Assembly: GCF_014202475.1 (NCBI RefSeq)
Contig: NZ_JACHGV010000002.1
Location: 1 to 64,000, forward strand
Origin: Streptomyces paradoxus
GTDB lineage: Bacteria; Actinomycetota; Actinomycetes; Streptomycetales; Streptomycetaceae
DNA length: 64,000 bases
Reading direction: 5' to 3'
Both the position numbers and the translations under genes were made by a program. Below are positions 24,587 to 33,846 of this stretch, piece by piece. Under the pieces are notes generated by a model that was not told the DNA's origin, did not search any database, and saw nothing but the letters and a program-made list of their open reading frames with translations. How positions within the stretch are numbered: the stretch's first letter is position 1; each line of letters opens with the position of its first letter.

Positions 24587-24877
24587 GTCCGTCTCCTGGC
24601 TCGATCTCGCCGGTTGTGTGGCGAGTGCGGGGGCGTGGGGGCTGTTCGCGCAGTTCCCCGCGTCCCTTCGGGGGCACGCGCCCCTTCGGGGTGTGGCTCA
24701 TCTGAACGTGGGGCGTCTCACACAGCAGCCCGGCGTCTCTTTGTGTGTCGACAAGTGCGAAGATGGGGCTCGGCAGGACAGGGCCCCACCGAAGGGCCGA
24801 AGAACGAGCGGCCGGACACCAGCCGCCTGCCGGTCATTGAAGGCCGGCTCACGGCGCACATGCATGGAGGACGTGAC
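24587..24877. other. Intergenic region pepA-lpd
   Basis: These 291 bases hold a dispersed GC-rich repeat (24645-24675) close to the pepA stop and then the lpd upstream region. GGAGG at 24866-24870 is the lpd ribosome binding site. I did not find a confident -35/-10 pair. Confidence 0.4.
24645..24675. repeat. Dispersed GCGCAGTTCCCCGCG repeat, copy 1
   Basis: The core TTCGCGCAGTTCCCCGCG is followed by a CCCTTCGGGGG-type inverted segment. Related copies occur at 28177, 39281 and 54531, each within about 100 bp after a gene end. This copy begins 58 bp after the pepA stop. Confidence 0.8.
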
Positions 24878-26266
24878 GTGGCGAACGACGCCAGCACCGT
24901 TTTCGACCTAGTGATCCTCGGCGGTGGCAGCGGTGGTTACGCCGCGGCCCTGCGCGGGGCGCAGCTGGGCCTGGACGTCGCCCTGATCGAGAAGGACAAG
25001 GTCGGCGGCACCTGCCTGCACCGGGGATGCATCCCCACCAAGGCCCTGCTGCACGCGGGCGAGATCGCCGACCAGGCACGCGAGAGCGAGCAGTTCGGTG
25101 TGAAGGCCTCCTTCGAGGGCATCGACATCGCCGGGGTCCACAAGTACAAGGACGGCGTGGTCTCGGGCCTGTACAAGGGCCTGCAGGGGCTCGTCGCCTC
25201 CCGGAAGGTGACGTACATCGAGGGTGAGGGACGGCTGTCCTCCCCGACGTCCGTCGACGTGAACGGCCGCCGCGTCGAGGGCCGCCACATCCTGCTCGCG
25301 ACCGGCTCCGTGCCGAAGTCGCTGCCCGGCCTGGACATCGACGGCAACCGGATCATCTCCTCCGACCACGCCCTCGTCCTGGACCGCGTGCCGAAGTCCG
25401 CGATCATCCTGGGCGGCGGTGTCATCGGCGTCGAGTTCGCCTCCGCGTGGAAGTCCTTCGGCACCGAGGTCACGATCGTCGAGGGCCTGAAGCACCTCGT
25501 CCCGGTCGAGGACGAGAACTCCTCCAAGCTCCTGGAGCGCGCGTTCCGCAAGCGCGGCATCAAGTTCAACCTGGGCACCTTCTTCCAGAAGGCCGAGTAC
25601 ACCCAGGACGGCGTCAAGGTCACCCTCGCCGACGGCAAGGAGTTCGAGGCCGAGGTCCTGCTGGTCGCCATCGGCCGCGGTCCGGTCTCCCAGGGCCTGG
25701 GCTACGAGGAGCAGGGCGTCGCGATGGACCGCGGCTACGTCCTGGTCGACGAGTACATGCGCACGAACGTGCCGACCATCTCCGCCGTCGGTGACCTCGT
25801 CCCGACCCTCCAGCTCGCGCACGTCGGCTTCGCCGAGGGCATCCTGGTGGCGGAGCGCCTGGCCGGTCTGAAGACCGTTCCGATCGACTACGACGGTGTC
25901 CCGCGGGTGACGTACTGCCACCCGGAGGTCGCCTCCGTGGGTATCACCGAGGCCAAGGCCAAGGAGATCTACGGCGCGGACAAGGTCGTCGCTCTCAAGT
26001 ACAACCTCGCGGGCAACGGCAGGAGCAAGATCCTCAACACCGCGGGCGAGATCAAGCTCGTCCAGGTCAAGGACGGTGCCGTCGTCGGCGTCCACATGGT
26101 CGGCGACCGCATGGGCGAGCAGGTCGGCGAGGCCCAGCTGATCTACAACTGGGAGGCGCTGCCCGCCGAGGTCGCGCAGCTCATCCACGCCCACCCGACG
26201 CAGAACGAGGCGCTCGGCGAAGCCCACCTGGCCCTGGCCGGCAAGCCCCTCCACGCGCACGACTGA
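24878..26266 (+). CDS. lpd: Dihydrolipoyl dehydrogenase (E3)
   Basis: E3 reoxidises the dihydrolipoyl groups of 2-oxoacid dehydrogenase complexes, passing electrons to NAD+. The 462-residue flavoprotein has the FAD-binding LGGGSGGYAAAL, the redox disulfide GGTCLHRGCIPTK (Cys46 and Cys51), the NAD-binding ILGGGVIGVEFAS, and the C-terminal catalytic His in HAHPTQNEALGE. GTG 24878 has GGAGG 7 nt upstream; longer frames upstream are not supported. It is followed 63 bp later by the E2 gene, so the two are likely co-transcribed. Confidence 0.96.
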   Translation: MANDASTVFDLVILGGGSGGYAAALRGAQLGLDVALIEKDKVGGTCLHRGCIPTKALLHAGEIADQARESEQFGVKASFEGIDIAGVHKYKDGVVSGLYKGLQGLVASRKVTYIEGEGRLSSPTSVDVNGRRVEGRHILLATGSVPKSLPGLDIDGNRIISSDHALVLDRVPKSAIILGGGVIGVEFASAWKSFGTEVTIVEGLKHLVPVEDENSSKLLERAFRKRGIKFNLGTFFQKAEYTQDGVKVTLADGKEFEAEVLLVAIGRGPVSQGLGYEEQGVAMDRGYVLVDEYMRTNVPTISAVGDLVPTLQLAHVGFAEGILVAERLAGLKTVPIDYDGVPRVTYCHPEVASVGITEAKAKEIYGADKVVALKYNLAGNGRSKILNTAGEIKLVQVKDGAVVGVHMVGDRMGEQVGEAQLIYNWEALPAEVAQLIHAHPTQNEALGEAHLALAGKPLHAHD

Positions 26267-26329
26267 CCCCTCGGTCGACGAACGCGACGACACAGACTTC
26301 CGCACTTTCCGTAAGGAGCAACCGAAACC

Positions 26330-28114
26330 ATGGCGGTTTCCGTAACCCTTCCGGCGCTCGGCGAGAGCGTCACCGAGGGCACTGTCACCCGCTGGCTGAA
26401 GGCCGAGGGTGAGCGCGTCGAGGCCGACGAGCCGCTGCTCGAGGTCTCCACCGACAAGGTCGACACCGAGATCCCCTCCCCCGCCTCCGGCGTGCTGTCC
26501 TCCATCAAGGTCGCCGAGGACGAGACGGTCGAGGTCGGCGCCGAGCTGGCCCTGATCGACGACGGCAGCGGCGCGCCCGCCGCCGCCCCGGCCCCCGCCG
26601 CGGAGCAGGTCGCCGAGCCGGCCCCCGAGCCGGCTCCGGCCGCCCCGTCCACCGAGCAGGCCGCCCCGGCGCCCGCTCCCAGCGCCGACGCCGCCGCCGG
26701 CGGCGGCTCCGCCGAGGGCACGGACGTCGTCCTGCCCGCGCTCGGCGAGTCCGTCACCGAGGGCACCGTCACCCGCTGGCTGAAGTCGGTCGGTGACAGC
26801 GTCGAGGCCGACGAGCCGCTGCTGGAGGTGTCGACGGACAAGGTCGACACCGAGATCCCCGCCCCCACCTCCGGCACGCTGCTGGAGATCGTGGTCGGCG
26901 AGGACGAGACCGCCGAGGTCGGCGCCAAGCTCGCCGTCATCGGCGAGGCGGGTGCCGCTCCGGCCGCCGCCCCCGCGCAGGAGGCCCCGGCCGCGCCGGC
27001 GCAGCCCGAGCCCGCCCCGGCTCCGGCGCCTCAGCAGGCCGCCCCGGCCCCGCAGGCTCCGTCTGCCCCGGCTCCGCAGCAGCAGGTCACCCCGGCTCCC
27101 GAGCCGGCCCCGGCCGCTCCTGCTCCCGCCCCGGCTCCGGCCCAGGCCCCGGCGGCTCCGGCCGCCGCCAAGCCCGCCGACGACGGCGCCTACGTCACCC
27201 CGCTGGTGCGCAAGCTCGCCGCCGAGAACGGCGTCGACCTGGCCGCCGTCAAGGGCACCGGCGTCGGCGGCCGTATCCGCAAGCAGGACGTCATCGCCGC
27301 CGCCGAGGCCGCGAAGGCCGCCACCGCCGCTCCGGCCCCCGCCGCCGCCGCTCCGGCCGCGGCGAAGAAGGCCCCGGTGCTGGAGGCGTCCCCGCTGCGC
27401 GGCCAGACCATCAAGATGCCGCGGATCCGCAAGGTCATCGGCGACAACATGGTCAAGGCCCTGCACGAGCAGGCCCAGCTGTCCTCGGTCGTCGAGGTCG
27501 ACGTCACGCGGCTGATGAAGCTGCGCGCCCGTGCCAAGGACGCGTTCGCGTCGCGTGAGGGCGTCAAGCTCTCCCCGATGCCGTTCTTCGTGAAGGCCGC
27601 GGCCCAGGCGCTGAAGGCGCACGCGCCGATCAACGCCAAGATCAACGAGGCCGAGGGGACCATCACCTACTTCGACACCGAGAACATCGGTATCGCGGTG
27701 GACTCCGAGAAGGGCCTGATGACCCCGGTCATCAAGAACGCCGGTGACCTCAACCTCGCCGGTATCGCCAAGGCCACGGCCGACCTGGCGGGCAAGGTCC
27801 GCGCCAACAAGATCACCCCGGACGAGCTGTCCGGCGCGACCTTCACCATCTCCAACACCGGTTCGCGCGGCGCGCTCTTCGACACGATCATCGTGCCGCC
27901 GGGCCAGGTCGCGATCCTCGGCATCGGTGCGACGGTCAAGCGCCCCGCCGTCATCGAGACGGAGGAGGGCACGGTCATCGGCGTCCGCGACATGACGTAC
28001 CTGACCCTGTCCTACGACCACCGCCTGGTGGACGGCGCCGACGCCGCCCGTTACCTGACGGCGGTCAAGGCCATCCTGGAGGCGGGCGAGTTCGAGGTCG
28101 AGCTCGGTCTCTGA
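26330..28114 (+). CDS. sucB: Dihydrolipoamide acyltransferase (E2), two lipoyl domains
   Basis: E2 is the structural core of a 2-oxoacid dehydrogenase complex and carries the acyl group on lipoyl-lysine arms. In 594 residues there are two near-identical lipoyl domains (about 1-78 and 125-203), each with the lipoyl-Lys in [12 protein letters not shown], separated by Ala/Pro-rich linkers. An E3-binding domain lies near 287-325 and the catalytic domain at the C-terminus has [18 protein letters not shown] 26330 follows AAGGAG. In actinobacteria this type of E2 serves both pyruvate and 2-oxoglutarate oxidation, so the acyl specificity (AceF versus SucB) is not settled by sequence. Confidence 0.93.
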   Translation: MAVSVTLPALGESVTEGTVTRWLKAEGERVEADEPLLEVSTDKVDTEIPSPASGVLSSIKVAEDETVEVGAELALIDDGSGAPAAAPAPAAEQVAEPAPEPAPAAPSTEQAAPAPAPSADAAAGGGSAEGTDVVLPALGESVTEGTVTRWLKSVGDSVEADEPLLEVSTDKVDTEIPAPTSGTLLEIVVGEDETAEVGAKLAVIGEAGAAPAAAPAQEAPAAPAQPEPAPAPAPQQAAPAPQAPSAPAPQQQVTPAPEPAPAAPAPAPAPAQAPAAPAAAKPADDGAYVTPLVRKLAAENGVDLAAVKGTGVGGRIRKQDVIAAAEAAKAATAAPAPAAAAPAAAKKAPVLEASPLRGQTIKMPRIRKVIGDNMVKALHEQAQLSSVVEVDVTRLMKLRARAKDAFASREGVKLSPMPFFVKAAAQALKAHAPINAKINEAEGTITYFDTENIGIAVDSEKGLMTPVIKNAGDLNLAGIAKATADLAGKVRANKITPDELSGATFTISNTGSRGALFDTIIVPPGQVAILGIGATVKRPAVIETEEGTVIGVRDMTYLTLSYDHRLVDGADAARYLTAVKAILEAGEFEVELGL

Positions 28115-28176
28115 CCTCTTCGCGGTTGCACGGTGCCCCTGTCCGGACATCTCCGGGCAGGGGCACCGCCCGTTTT

Positions 28177-28204
28177 CAGGGGCGCGGGGAACTGCGCGAG
28201 CAAC
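28177..28204. repeat. Dispersed repeat, copy 2, inverted
   Basis: CAGGGGCGCGGGGAACTGCG continues to CGAGCAACC. It is the reverse complement form of the GCGCAGTTCCCCGCG repeat seen at 24645. It lies 63 bp after the E2 stop and before the GntR gene. Confidence 0.8.
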
Positions 28205-28345
28205 CACACACAACTGTCGGCCGAACGACAGGCCACACCCCCCGTGTAAGTCTCGTCTCACCTGCACCAGGGCACCCCCACCTGCCCCACCCGCGGAGCG
28301 AACCGGCCGTATTGTCTAAACGTCAATCCCGCGTAAGGAGCCCTC

Positions 28346-28969
28346 ATGACCGCGCCCGTCATCCACTCGCTCCGCGAGCAGATCCGCGAGCACATCCTGG
28401 AAGGGATCATCAGCGGACGCTGGCAGCCGGGCGAGCGGATCGTCGAGCGCCGGATCGCCACCGAGCTGGAGGTCAGCCAGACCCCGGTCCGCGAGGCCCT
28501 GCGCGAGCTGGAGTCGCTGCGCCTGATCGAGTCCGCTCCGAACAAGGGCGTGCGCGTCCGCAACCTCACGGCCGCCGACCTGGAGGAGAGCTACCCGGTC
28601 CGGGCCGGTCTGGAGGCCATCGCCGCGGAGCTGGCCGCCCAGGGCCTCGCGGAGGACTGCTCGGCGCTGGAACCCCACGTCAGCGCCCTGTACGAGGCCG
28701 ACCGCAGCTCAGACGGCACCGCCCAGGTCCGCCACACCGTCGCCTTCCACCGCGAACTCGTGCGCGCCGCGGGCAATTCCGTCCTGCTGCACACCTGGGA
28801 AGGCCTCGGCATCGAGGTGTTCACGGCCCTGTCGATCCGCTGGCTGGGCACCCAGCAGCAGTCGTACGCGGAGGAGCACGAGGAACTCGTCGCCGCCTTC
28901 AAGCGTCGGGATCCCCGTATCGCCGAACTGGTGAAGGCGCACGTCCTGGGCTGCGCGCCCCGGGCGTGA
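28346..28969 (+). CDS. GntR-family regulator, FadR-like
   Basis: This 207-residue regulator has an N-terminal winged helix (LREQIREHILEGIISGRWQPG ... ATELEVSQTPVREALRELES, residues 8-70) and a helical FCD-type ligand domain. The FCD pattern includes RAGLEAIAAELAAQ, FHRELVRAAGN and a late HVLGCA segment. ATG 28346 has AAGGAG 6 nt upstream. It stands between the E2 and E1 genes, and a perfect palindrome overlaps the aceE promoter, so control of pyruvate dehydrogenase in response to a carboxylic acid is a natural proposal. PdhR of E. coli belongs to the same subfamily. Confidence 0.88.
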   Translation: MTAPVIHSLREQIREHILEGIISGRWQPGERIVERRIATELEVSQTPVREALRELESLRLIESAPNKGVRVRNLTAADLEESYPVRAGLEAIAAELAAQGLAEDCSALEPHVSALYEADRSSDGTAQVRHTVAFHRELVRAAGNSVLLHTWEGLGIEVFTALSIRWLGTQQQSYAEEHEELVAAFKRRDPRIAELVKAHVLGCAPRA

Positions 28970-29099
28970 CACCCGAGCAGGCCCTCGCTCAAACGCCTCC
29001 GACCTGCGGAAACCGTTCGAAAACCAGTCACCGCGTGCCACCGCTGGAGGCACCCCGTGCCTACTTTCTCGTGATCAAGAGGTTTTGCCTCTCAACCCT

Positions 29100-29129
29100 T
29101 TGATCGATCATCGATCAGCGGGTTACAGT
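29100..29129 (+). promoter_or_regulatory. aceE promoter with overlapping palindrome
   Basis: A -35 TTGATC (29100-29105) and -10 TACAGT (29124-29129) are separated by 18 nt. The perfect inverted repeat TGATCGAT-C-ATCGATCA (29101-29117) covers the -35 and most of the spacer, so a protein bound there would block RNA polymerase. It lies between the GntR gene and aceE. Confidence 0.65.
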
Positions 29130-29236
29130 CGCCGACGGGCTTGCCACCCAAGCCCCAGCCCTGTCCTGCCAAAGACAAAGGGCACCCCCGATCCCCTTAC
29201 GTGAGGGAACCCCCTTCGACTGAGGAAGGCGGCGAC

Positions 29237-31939
29237 ATGACCGACCCCAACGCCATCCAGCCGAGCGAGCTCGACCAGCTCCCCGACCGGGACCCGGAGG
29301 AGACCGCCGAATGGCAGGCCTCCCTGGACGCGGTCACCAAGGCTGCCGGGCCGCACCGTGCCGCGTACCTGATGCGCCGCACGCTGGAGCGCGCCGAGGG
29401 CGCCGGCATCGCGCTGCCGAAGCTCCTCGAGACCGACTACGTCAACTCCATCCCCACCTCCGCCGAGCCGTCCGTGCCCGGTGACGAGGCGATGGAGCAG
29501 CGGATCACCGCGTGGAACCGCTGGAACGCGGCCGCGATGGTGACCCGGGGCAGCAAGTACGGCGTCGGCGGCCACATCGCCACCTTCGCCTCCGCCGCCT
29601 GGCTGTACGAGACCGGCTTCAACCACTTCTTCAAGGGCAAAGAGGCCGACGGCTCCGGCGACCAGCTCTACATCCAGGGCCACGCCTCCCCCGGCATCTA
29701 CGCCCGCGCGTTCCTCGACGGCCGTCTGAACGAGGAGCAGCTCGACAACTTCCGCCGGGAGTCGGGCGGCAACGGCCTGCCCTCCTACCCGCACCCGCGC
29801 CGCCTGCCCTGGCTGTGGGAGTTCCCGACGGTCTCCATGGGCCTCGGCCCGCTGTCGGCCATCTACCAGGCGCGCTTCAACCGCTACCTGACGAACCGCA
29901 ACATCAAGGACACCTCCGCCTCGCACGTGTGGGCGTTCCTCGGTGACGGCGAGATGGACGAGCCCGAGTCGACGGCGGCCCTCGCGCTGGCGGCCCGTGA
30001 GGAGCTCGACAACCTCACGTTCGTCATCAACTGCAACCTGCAGCGCCTCGACGGCCCGGTACGCGCCAACTTCAAGATCGTGCAGGAGCTGGAGGCCCAG
30101 TTCCGCGGCGCCGGCTGGAACGTCGTCAAGACGCTGTGGGGCACGGCCTGGGACGAGCTGTTCCAGCTCGACACCACGGGCGCGCTCGTACGCCGCCTGC
30201 GTCAGGTACCGGACGCGCAGATCCAGACGTACCAGACCCGCGACGCGGCCTACATCCGCCAGGACTTCTTCGGCGGCGACCCGGCGCTCGTCGAGATGGC
30301 GAAGCTGCTGAGCGACGACAAGATCCTGGAGTGCTTCCACCTCTCGCGCGGTGGTCACGAGGCCCGCAAGGTCTACGCCGCGTACAAGGCCGCCGTCGAG
30401 CACAAGGGCGCGCCAACCGTGATCCTGGCCCAGACGGTCAAGGGCCACACCCTCGGCGAGGGCTTCGCGTCGAAGAACGCCAACCACCAGATGAAGAAGC
30501 TCTCGGTGGACGAGTTCAAGAACATGCGCGACCTGCTGGAGCTGCCGATCAAGGACAGCGACTTCGTCGACGGCGTGGTCCCCTACGGCCACCCGGGCGC
30601 CGACTCCCCCGAGGTCCGCTACCTCCAGGAGCGGCGTGCCGCCCTGGGCGGTCCGGCCCCGGCCCGCCGCGTGCACCCGGTCGCGCCGCTGCCCGCCCCG
30701 GCGGACAAGGCGTTCGCGTCCTTCGACAAGGGCTCCGGCACGCAGAACGTGGCCACCACCATGGCGTTCGTCCGTCTGGTGAAGGACCTGGTCCGCGACA
30801 AGGAGACCGGCAAGCGCTGGGTGCCGATCGTCCCGGACGAGGCGCGCACCTTCGGTATGGAGTCGCTGTTCCCGTCGCTCGGCATCTACTCGCCCAAGGG
30901 CCAGACGTACGAGCCGGTCGACCGCGACCAGCTGATGTACTACAAGGAGGCCAAGAACGGCCAGATCCTCAACGAGGGGATCACCGAGGCCGGTTCGATG
31001 GCCGACTTCATCGCCGCTTCGACGTCGTACGCGACGCACGGCGAGGCGATGATCCCGTTCTACATCTTCTACTCGATGTTCGGCTGGCAGCGCACGGCCG
31101 ACCAGATGTGGCAGCTCGGCGACCAGCTCGGCCGCGGCTTCCTCGTCGGCGCCACGGCCGGCCGTACGACGCTGACGGGCGAGGGCCTTCAGCACGCCGA
31201 CGGCCACTCCCCCGTGATCGCGGCGACCAACCCGGCGGCGCTGTCGTACGACCCGGCGTTCGCCTACGAGGTCGCGACGATCGTCAAGGACGGTCTGCGC
31301 CGGATGTACGGCGAGGCGGCCCCGGGTGAGGACCAGAACGTCTTCTACTACCTGACGGTCTACAACGAGCCGCTGCCGCAGCCCGCGAAGCCGGCCGCCG
31401 ATGGGATCGACGAGGGCATCGTCAAGGGCCTGTACCGCTTCAACACGGCGGAGTCGGCGGGCATCACGCCCCCGGCGAACGCCCCGCGGATCCAGCTGCT
31501 CGGCTCCGGTACGGCGATCCACTGGGCGCTCAAGGCGCAGCGGCTGCTCGCCGAGGAGTGGGGCGTGGCGGCCGACGTGTGGTCGGCGACGTCCTGGAGC
31601 GAGCTGCGCCGGGACGCCCTGGAGGCGGACGAGGCGCTGCTGCGCGGCGAGGAGCGGGTGCCGTTCGTGCGGCAGGCGCTGCAGGGCGCCGAGGGCCCGG
31701 TGCTGGCGGTCTCCGACTACATGCGCCAGGTCCCGGACCAGATCGCGCAGTGGGTCGAGCAGGACTGGTCCTCCCTGGGCGCCGACGGCTTCGGCCTGTC
31801 GGACACCCGTGAGGCGGCCCGCCGCCACTTCGGTGTCGACGCCGAGTCGATCGTCGTCGCGGCGCTGGCCCAGCTCGCCAAGCGCGGCGAGGTCAAGGCG
31901 TCGGCCGTGAAGGAAGCGCGCGAGAAGTACGGTCTCTGA
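29237..31939 (+). CDS. aceE: Pyruvate dehydrogenase E1, homodimeric
   Basis: E1 decarboxylates pyruvate with thiamine diphosphate and acetylates the E2 lipoyl arm. The 900-residue protein matches the single-chain AceE type: GHASPGIYARAFLDGR, the ThDP-binding GDGEMDEPES ... NCNLQRLDG segment, GMESLFPSLGIYSP and YIFYSMFGWQRTADQMW. ATG 29237 has GAGGAAGG 7 nt upstream. A promoter with an operator-like palindrome precedes it and a perfect hairpin follows. E3 and E2 lie about 3-5 kb upstream and the lipoylation genes lipB and lipA 9 kb downstream. Confidence 0.97.
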   Translation: MTDPNAIQPSELDQLPDRDPEETAEWQASLDAVTKAAGPHRAAYLMRRTLERAEGAGIALPKLLETDYVNSIPTSAEPSVPGDEAMEQRITAWNRWNAAAMVTRGSKYGVGGHIATFASAAWLYETGFNHFFKGKEADGSGDQLYIQGHASPGIYARAFLDGRLNEEQLDNFRRESGGNGLPSYPHPRRLPWLWEFPTVSMGLGPLSAIYQARFNRYLTNRNIKDTSASHVWAFLGDGEMDEPESTAALALAAREELDNLTFVINCNLQRLDGPVRANFKIVQELEAQFRGAGWNVVKTLWGTAWDELFQLDTTGALVRRLRQVPDAQIQTYQTRDAAYIRQDFFGGDPALVEMAKLLSDDKILECFHLSRGGHEARKVYAAYKAAVEHKGAPTVILAQTVKGHTLGEGFASKNANHQMKKLSVDEFKNMRDLLELPIKDSDFVDGVVPYGHPGADSPEVRYLQERRAALGGPAPARRVHPVAPLPAPADKAFASFDKGSGTQNVATTMAFVRLVKDLVRDKETGKRWVPIVPDEARTFGMESLFPSLGIYSPKGQTYEPVDRDQLMYYKEAKNGQILNEGITEAGSMADFIAASTSYATHGEAMIPFYIFYSMFGWQRTADQMWQLGDQLGRGFLVGATAGRTTLTGEGLQHADGHSPVIAATNPAALSYDPAFAYEVATIVKDGLRRMYGEAAPGEDQNVFYYLTVYNEPLPQPAKPAADGIDEGIVKGLYRFNTAESAGITPPANAPRIQLLGSGTAIHWALKAQRLLAEEWGVAADVWSATSWSELRRDALEADEALLRGEERVPFVRQALQGAEGPVLAVSDYMRQVPDQIAQWVEQDWSSLGADGFGLSDTREAARRHFGVDAESIVVAALAQLAKRGEVKASAVKEAREKYGL

Positions 31940-31961
31940 GTCCAGCACGGACCGTTGATCG

Positions 31962-31989
31962 GCAGGCCCCCGCCCCGGCGGGGGCCTGC
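31962..31989. terminator. aceE terminator
   Basis: GCAGGCCCCCG (31962-31972) and CGGGGGCCTGC (31979-31989) form an 11-bp stem with a 6-nt loop 23 nt after the aceE stop. The -10-like CATGAT of the next gene begins 3 nt later. Confidence 0.88.
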
Positions 31990-32003
31990 TGCATGATGTG
32001 GCC

Positions 32004-32990
32004 ATGCGTGCTGCCCGGCTGATCAAGATGGTGCTGTTGCTCCAGTCCCGGCCCTCCATGACCGCCGCCGAACTCGCCCGGGAGCTGGAGGTGTCGGAGC
32101 GGACCGTGACGCGGGACGCGCAGGCGCTGTCGGAGGCGGGCGTGCCGGTGTACGCGGACCGGGGCCGAGCCGGTGGCTACCGGCTGATCGGCGGGTACCG
32201 GACGCGGCTGACCGGGCTGCACCGCGGCGAGGCCGAGGCGCTGTTCCTGTCCGGGGTGCCGGGGGCGCTGCGCGAGATGGGACTGGAGGACGCGGCGTCG
32301 GCGGCTCGGCTGAAGGTGTCAGCGGCGCTGCTGCCGTCCCTCCGGGACGCCTCCAGGTCGGCCGCCCAGCGGTTCCACCTGGACGCGCCGAGCTGGTTCA
32401 AGGAGCCGAGGACGCCGGCCCTGCTCCCGGCCGTCGCCGACGCGGTGTGGGACGACCGGCGGATCGCCGCCCGCTACCGGCGCGGGGAGGACGAGGTCGT
32501 CCGGGAGCTGGAGCCGTATGGGCTCGTGCTGAAGGCGGGCGTCTGGTACCTGTGCGCGCGGGTGGCCCGGGGCGGGTCCTTCCGGGTGTACCGGATCGAC
32601 CGGTTCACGGCGGTGGACGCGGACGGTGAGCGCTTCGAGCGGGAGCCGGACTTCGACCTGCCCGCGTTCTGGGAGGAGCGGGCGGAGCAGTTCGCTCGGT
32701 CCATCCTGCGGGCGCGTGTCGTGGTGCGGCTGTCCCCCGACGGCGTGCGGGCACTGCCGTACGCCCTGGACGCGCCGACGGCCCGGGAGGCCCTGGCGGA
32801 CGCGGGCGCCCCGGACGAGGGGGGCTGGGTGACGGTGGACCTGCCGGTGGAGTCCGAGGAGGTCGCGCACACCCAGTTGGCGGCGCTGGGCCCGGAGGCG
32901 GAGGTGCTGGAGCCGGCGAGTCTGCGCGAGCGGTTCGCCGCCGACGCGGCGCGGCTGGCCCGGCTCTACCGGCCCGAGTCCGGCGCATAA
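32004..32990 (+). CDS. WYL-domain transcriptional regulator
   Basis: This 328-residue protein has an N-terminal HTH_11-type winged helix (MRAARLIKMVLLLQSRPSMT ... ARELEVSERTVTRDAQALSE) and a C-terminal WYL domain with ELEPYGLVLKAGVWYLCARV and RVYRIDRFTAV. WYL domains are thought to bind nucleic acids or nucleotides and often act as sensors. ATG 32004 is preferred over GTG 31998 since CATGAT (31992-31997) ends 6 nt before it and no Shine-Dalgarno is seen. Targets unknown; no divergent partner gene suggests one. Confidence 0.9.
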   Translation: MRAARLIKMVLLLQSRPSMTAAELARELEVSERTVTRDAQALSEAGVPVYADRGRAGGYRLIGGYRTRLTGLHRGEAEALFLSGVPGALREMGLEDAASAARLKVSAALLPSLRDASRSAAQRFHLDAPSWFKEPRTPALLPAVADAVWDDRRIAARYRRGEDEVVRELEPYGLVLKAGVWYLCARVARGGSFRVYRIDRFTAVDADGERFEREPDFDLPAFWEERAEQFARSILRARVVVRLSPDGVRALPYALDAPTAREALADAGAPDEGGWVTVDLPVESEEVAHTQLAALGPEAEVLEPASLRERFAADAARLARLYRPESGA

Positions 32991-33043
32991 CGATCCCGCG
33001 CACTCCGGGTGCGCCCCTGTGCCCCAGGGCCGATGCTTGACCC

Positions 33044-33565
33044 GTGATGGACGAGACGGAGTTCTGGGAGCTGGTGGACGACGCCCGGGAGGCTGCCGAA
33101 GGCGACCCGGAGGAGCAGGCCGACCTGCTCGTGGACCGGCTCGCCCAGCTGGATCCGGACTCGGTCCTGGACTTCGCCCGGCACTTCGAGTCCCGTTACA
33201 ACCGCGCCTACCGCTGGGATCTGTGGGGCGCCGCCTGGGTGCTGCTCGACGGGGCGAGCGACGACGCCTTCGACTTCTTCCGGTGCTGGCTGATCGGCCA
33301 GGGCCGCGAGGTGTTCGAGGGAGCCGTGCACGACCCGGACGCGCTCGCCGGTCTGCTGGGCGACTTCGACGAGGAGATCGACGGCGACGGCGAGGAGCTC
33401 GGCTACGCGGCGGACGAGGCCTACGAGCAGCTCACCGGGGTGGTCGCCCCCGATCTGGAGATCGCTCCGGCGCCCCCGGAGCCGGAGGGCACACCGCTGG
33501 ACTTCGAGAACGAGGCGCTTCTCGCCGAGCGCTACCCGCGGCTGTGGGAGCGTTTCCGGGGCTGA
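33044..33565 (+). CDS. DUF4240 domain protein
   Basis: The 173-residue cytosolic acidic protein begins MMDETEFWELVDDAREAAEG. It contains FDFFRCWLIGQGREVFEGAV, the hallmark of the DUF4240 family, whose function is unknown. No signal or membrane segment is seen. GTG 33044 has GATGCT 6 nt upstream, a leaderless-type context; ATG 33047 is the alternative. Its TGA abuts the stop of the convergent gene (tgatca at 33563-33568), leaving no space for a terminator. Confidence 0.85.
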   Translation: MMDETEFWELVDDAREAAEGDPEEQADLLVDRLAQLDPDSVLDFARHFESRYNRAYRWDLWGAAWVLLDGASDDAFDFFRCWLIGQGREVFEGAVHDPDALAGLLGDFDEEIDGDGEELGYAADEAYEQLTGVVAPDLEIAPAPPEPEGTPLDFENEALLAERYPRLWERFRG

Positions 33566-33793
33566 TCAGGCGACCCGGCGGCTGGTGCCGGACGGGATGT
33601 GCGCGTGCGTCTGATCGGCCCGCACCGCGTGGTGCAGGGGCGCGGCGTTGGCCTGGCCGAGGGCGGACGCGGTGACCGCGGCCGGGCCCAGGACGACGGT
33701 CACGACCGCGCAGAGCACCGCCCAGGGCCCGCGTGTGCTCCCCGTCCGCGTCTCCGTGTCCCCAGGGGCCTTCGTACCACCGTTGTCGTTCAT
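33566..33793 (-). CDS. Small membrane or exported protein
   Basis: This 75-residue product has a polar N-terminus (MNDNGGTKAPGDTETRTGS), one hydrophobic helix (WAVLCAVVTVVLGPAAVTAS, about 24-43), and a His-containing tail ending IPSGTSRRVA. The helix could be an anchor or an uncleaved signal; ASALGQANA resembles a signal peptidase site. ATG 33793 has GGCGGGG 3-9 nt upstream. It lies just downstream of the amidase gene on the same strand, 53 bp apart, and could be co-transcribed. Function unknown. Confidence 0.65.
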   Translation of the reverse strand: MNDNGGTKAPGDTETRTGSTRGPWAVLCAVVTVVLGPAAVTASALGQANAAPLHHAVRADQTHAHIPSGTSRRVA

Positions 33794-33846
33794 GGTCCCC
33801 GCCTTCGGTCGGCTGTCCGTGGGCACGACCGTAGGGGGCCGGGATC

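Noticed and set aside
24614..24877. Longer start for dihydrolipoyl dehydrogenase
   Set aside because: The extra 88 residues are not lpd-like and GTG 24878 has a perfect GGAGG at proper spacing.
24908..28267. Very long open frame on the minus strand through lpd and sucB (over 1100 codons)
   Set aside because: It is an artefact of high GC: it mirrors the codons of two certain enzymes, has Arg/Gly/Val-rich, non-protein-like sequence and no start signals.
29123..32059. Minus-strand open frame of nearly 1000 codons opposite aceE
   Set aside because: Antisense shadow of aceE with low-complexity Leu/Arg/Val content.
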